From Dasypus novemcinctus (Eukaryota > Chordata > Mammalia > Cingulata > Dasypodidae): a stretch of DNA of 64,000 bases. Positions 61,830-64,000 of this stretch are shown one piece after another (the first letter of the stretch is position 1; each line of letters starts with the position of its first letter). The translations under genes and the position numbers were made by a program. Below the pieces are notes generated by a model. The model made no database searches. It had not been told where the DNA came from and saw nothing but the letters and a program-made list of their open reading frames with translations. The stretch covers positions 5,711,501 through 5,775,500 of the forward strand of contig NC_080698.1 in NCBI RefSeq assembly GCF_030445035.2, read 5' to 3'.

Positions 61830-64000
61830 CTGAAAGAAAGGAGAGGACCCAGAAACTTGGTGCTGTCTTGTCATCAAGGACACCTGGCGCACTCATCCTC
61901 CCAAAGTGAGCCATGCGTATTTATGTGTGAACCCCTTGCGGAAAAGCTGCTTCAACATCTTGTTCATTTAAAACCTGAGTTCTCTTCCCTGCTTATGAGA
62001 GTGGACTTAGGAGACAGGGCCACCTTGCCCAGAGCCTTCGCGGGACACGTAAGAGTCTCCAAAGGTGAAATGCCTTGCTCCAGTTCAGCCGGGCAGTGGT
62101 GGGCGACACAGCACCCACGCAGAGGGACTAGGGCTGTCTCCTCATTTATTAAGGGTCTACTGGGCAGACAACGCCTCAGGAGATGTACACACATTTTAAT
62201 TTAAAAGACCAAGAGGAAGGAGGACGGGAAAGAAAGGGAGATGGAGCTGGGGGGCGGGGGGAGCCCCCGGGAAACTGTCTTCAGCAGTAACCACGCCCTA
62301 TAGACAGGGGCAAACCAAAGGACTGGTGCTGGGGCTGTCTGGGATTAACGGGGTGAGGAGGAGGAATTTAGTTACCTAGGACTAGTGCTAACAGCAGCCT
62401 GCTCTGTATGAGGTAATGACAAAGGCAAAGCAGTCGTTGGGATGGGGAAAATTCTGGGAACAAGCCAGGTTTTTAGCCCTGGCTCAACTGGTTTTCCAGG
62501 GATAAGAGACACTGAGCTCTGCTCCCCTAGAAGTTACGAGGCAAAGCGTAGAGAGTGTTCGACAGTGAGCCCAGAGACGTCCCTCCACCTGGATGGGGGG
62601 CTCTGTGAGCCTGTCTCCTCAGCCGTGAACACACTCAGCCCTGGCCGGCTCCGTCCTCACGGGCTGGGGTGAGGGTGGCAGGAGTCCGTGGAGGTACTGA
62701 TGAGGGAGAGCAGACCGGCATGCTGCACAGGCTGCTCTCCAGGAAAGCCAGCCCCTCCTTCAGAGCCGCGTGCTGAGCAGCGCGTCCTTCCCTCCCAACA
62801 GCTGCATCTCGAGTGTCTGGAGACAGCAGTGAACTGACTAAGACTCAGTAACTACAGTCTCTCTGTCCACAGCGTCTACAACCCGGCACAGCAAGCCCAG
62901 ACCGCCCTCCAGCCTCGACTCCGGGGCCTGCGGCAACAGAACCAGGTTTCTCAGAAACGGTGGTGGTTTAAGGTCCACACCAGATGTAGGTGTCAGGGGA
63001 AAAGCCACCTGCGCACAGGCAAGTGGCACATCAGAGTGTGGAGCATCAAGTCACTATACAGCAGAGGCAATCACTCAAGAGCACACTAGTTACATGCGAT
63101 TTCCTGAAGAATGCAGCTCTGAAGGAAAGGGCAGGCTTTCAATGGTCGTGTTGGGTTATCCTTACCCTTTTTGCACTACTTTCCTTCTCCTGGCACAAAA
63201 CAGAAAGAGTTCAGCACAGCCATGGATAGTAAGGATGTATCCAGAAAGCGACATTCCAAGGTCAAAAGATGCTCAGACTACTAACAAAATAAGGTAGGGC
63301 CTCTCTCCTAGGGAGGCTGAAAAGCAGCTAAATGTATATCATGTACCTGTCCAAAGGAATATTGTCTTATCAAATATTCACAGAGTTACTACTACGTGCT
63401 GGACACACTGTGCCAGGAGCTGGGGACCAAGGAGTCGACACATATGGAGTAACCATCCCAAGTCAAGTCATCGTGGTGTACCAAAATCTCCTACTGCAGG
63501 GACCCTCTGCCCTCCAGAGGACAGTGGCAATTAATGAAGTCAGTGAAAACCTAAAGGCATTGAAAGAGACATGAGCCTACCTGAAGCAAGTACAGCAGAC
63601 CACAGGCTAGTGATGATATCTGGGGCCTGATGTGTGCCCAGCAAATTTCAAAATTCTGTATTCCTTTTAGTCAACAGCAAACAAAAAGCTGAAAGTCCAC
63701 AATGATTAAAAAGATGATCCAGGCTCAACATTTTAACAACCTCGAGATACAGGCATCCTCTAGTTTTATCCTGCTGCCGTACAGGTTTTTGTGCCCATCG
63801 CCTATGTTTCCACAATTGCCAATTAATGCTCTACACTAAAGAAGTTTTACTGGCCCAAAGCCACGCCACTCGATTATGTGTTATCTATGGATACGTTTGT
63901 ACAATGACAGAGGTAAGTAGTAACAGGACCCCTGGCCCTATACAGGAAAAGCTTGCCAACTCCTTGCTCTAAACAGTAGTTTACCCACCAAATAAACAAT
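61830..64000 (-). other. ZDHHC3: ZDHHC3 5' intron (partial)
   Basis: This is sequence upstream of the first coding exon, to the window edge. The acceptor polypyrimidine tract lies at about 61,832-61,845 on the minus strand. No 5' non-coding exon, promoter or CpG-rich start is recognised, so it should lie beyond 64,000. Confidence 0.6.

Noticed and set aside
61317-62204. 295-codon plus-strand open frame opposite ZDHHC3 exon 1
   Set aside because: It is the antisense shadow of a strongly conserved coding exon.

Overview
This is vertebrate (mammalian) nuclear DNA carrying two protein-coding genes split by introns, with old retroelements between and inside them. Many copies of one tRNA-derived SINE (head with a B box, 3' A-rich tail, short and ~400-bp versions) match the DAS-type SINEs of Xenarthra. 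Xenarthran-type LINE 3' ends and LTRs are present too. I infer an armadillo (Dasypus-like). That inference rests on repeat recognition; no search was run.

Layout. 1-7,380: repeat-rich spacer with nested LINE 3' ends, a class II (ERVK-like) solo LTR with a 6-bp target duplication, a MaLR-like LTR piece, a dead L1 ORF2 piece and a class I-like LTR on the minus strand. 7,390-12,240: TMEM42 on the plus strand, with CpG-rich promoter, three coding exons (159 aa) and a poly(A) signal at 12,234. 12,240-29,000: GC-rich spacer with SINEs, L1 pieces, a minisatellite and a broken RFPL/TRIM-like SPRY sequence on the minus strand. In human, TGM4 lies here between TMEM42 and ZDHHC3; I recognise no transglutaminase exon. 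29,003-61,829: ZDHHC3 on the minus strand, a Golgi DHHC palmitoyltransferase. It has five common coding exons (247 codons) and two alternative terminal coding exons, giving proteins of 299 aa (exon at 37,617-37,775) and 333 aa (exon at 29,003-29,263). Its non-coding first exon is probably beyond the right edge. 61,830-64,000: 5' intron of ZDHHC3.

The gene pair and orientation (TMEM42 plus, ZDHHC3 minus) agree with the block on human chromosome 3p21.31. The most interesting points are the two paralogous ZDHHC3 terminal exons, whose choice changes the TTxE motif, the apparent absence of TGM4, the SPRY pseudogene, and a poor 5' splice site in TMEM42. I see no CRISPR array, operon, RNA gene or unknown multigene system. 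Nearly all long open frames in the GC-rich spacer look like composition artefacts.
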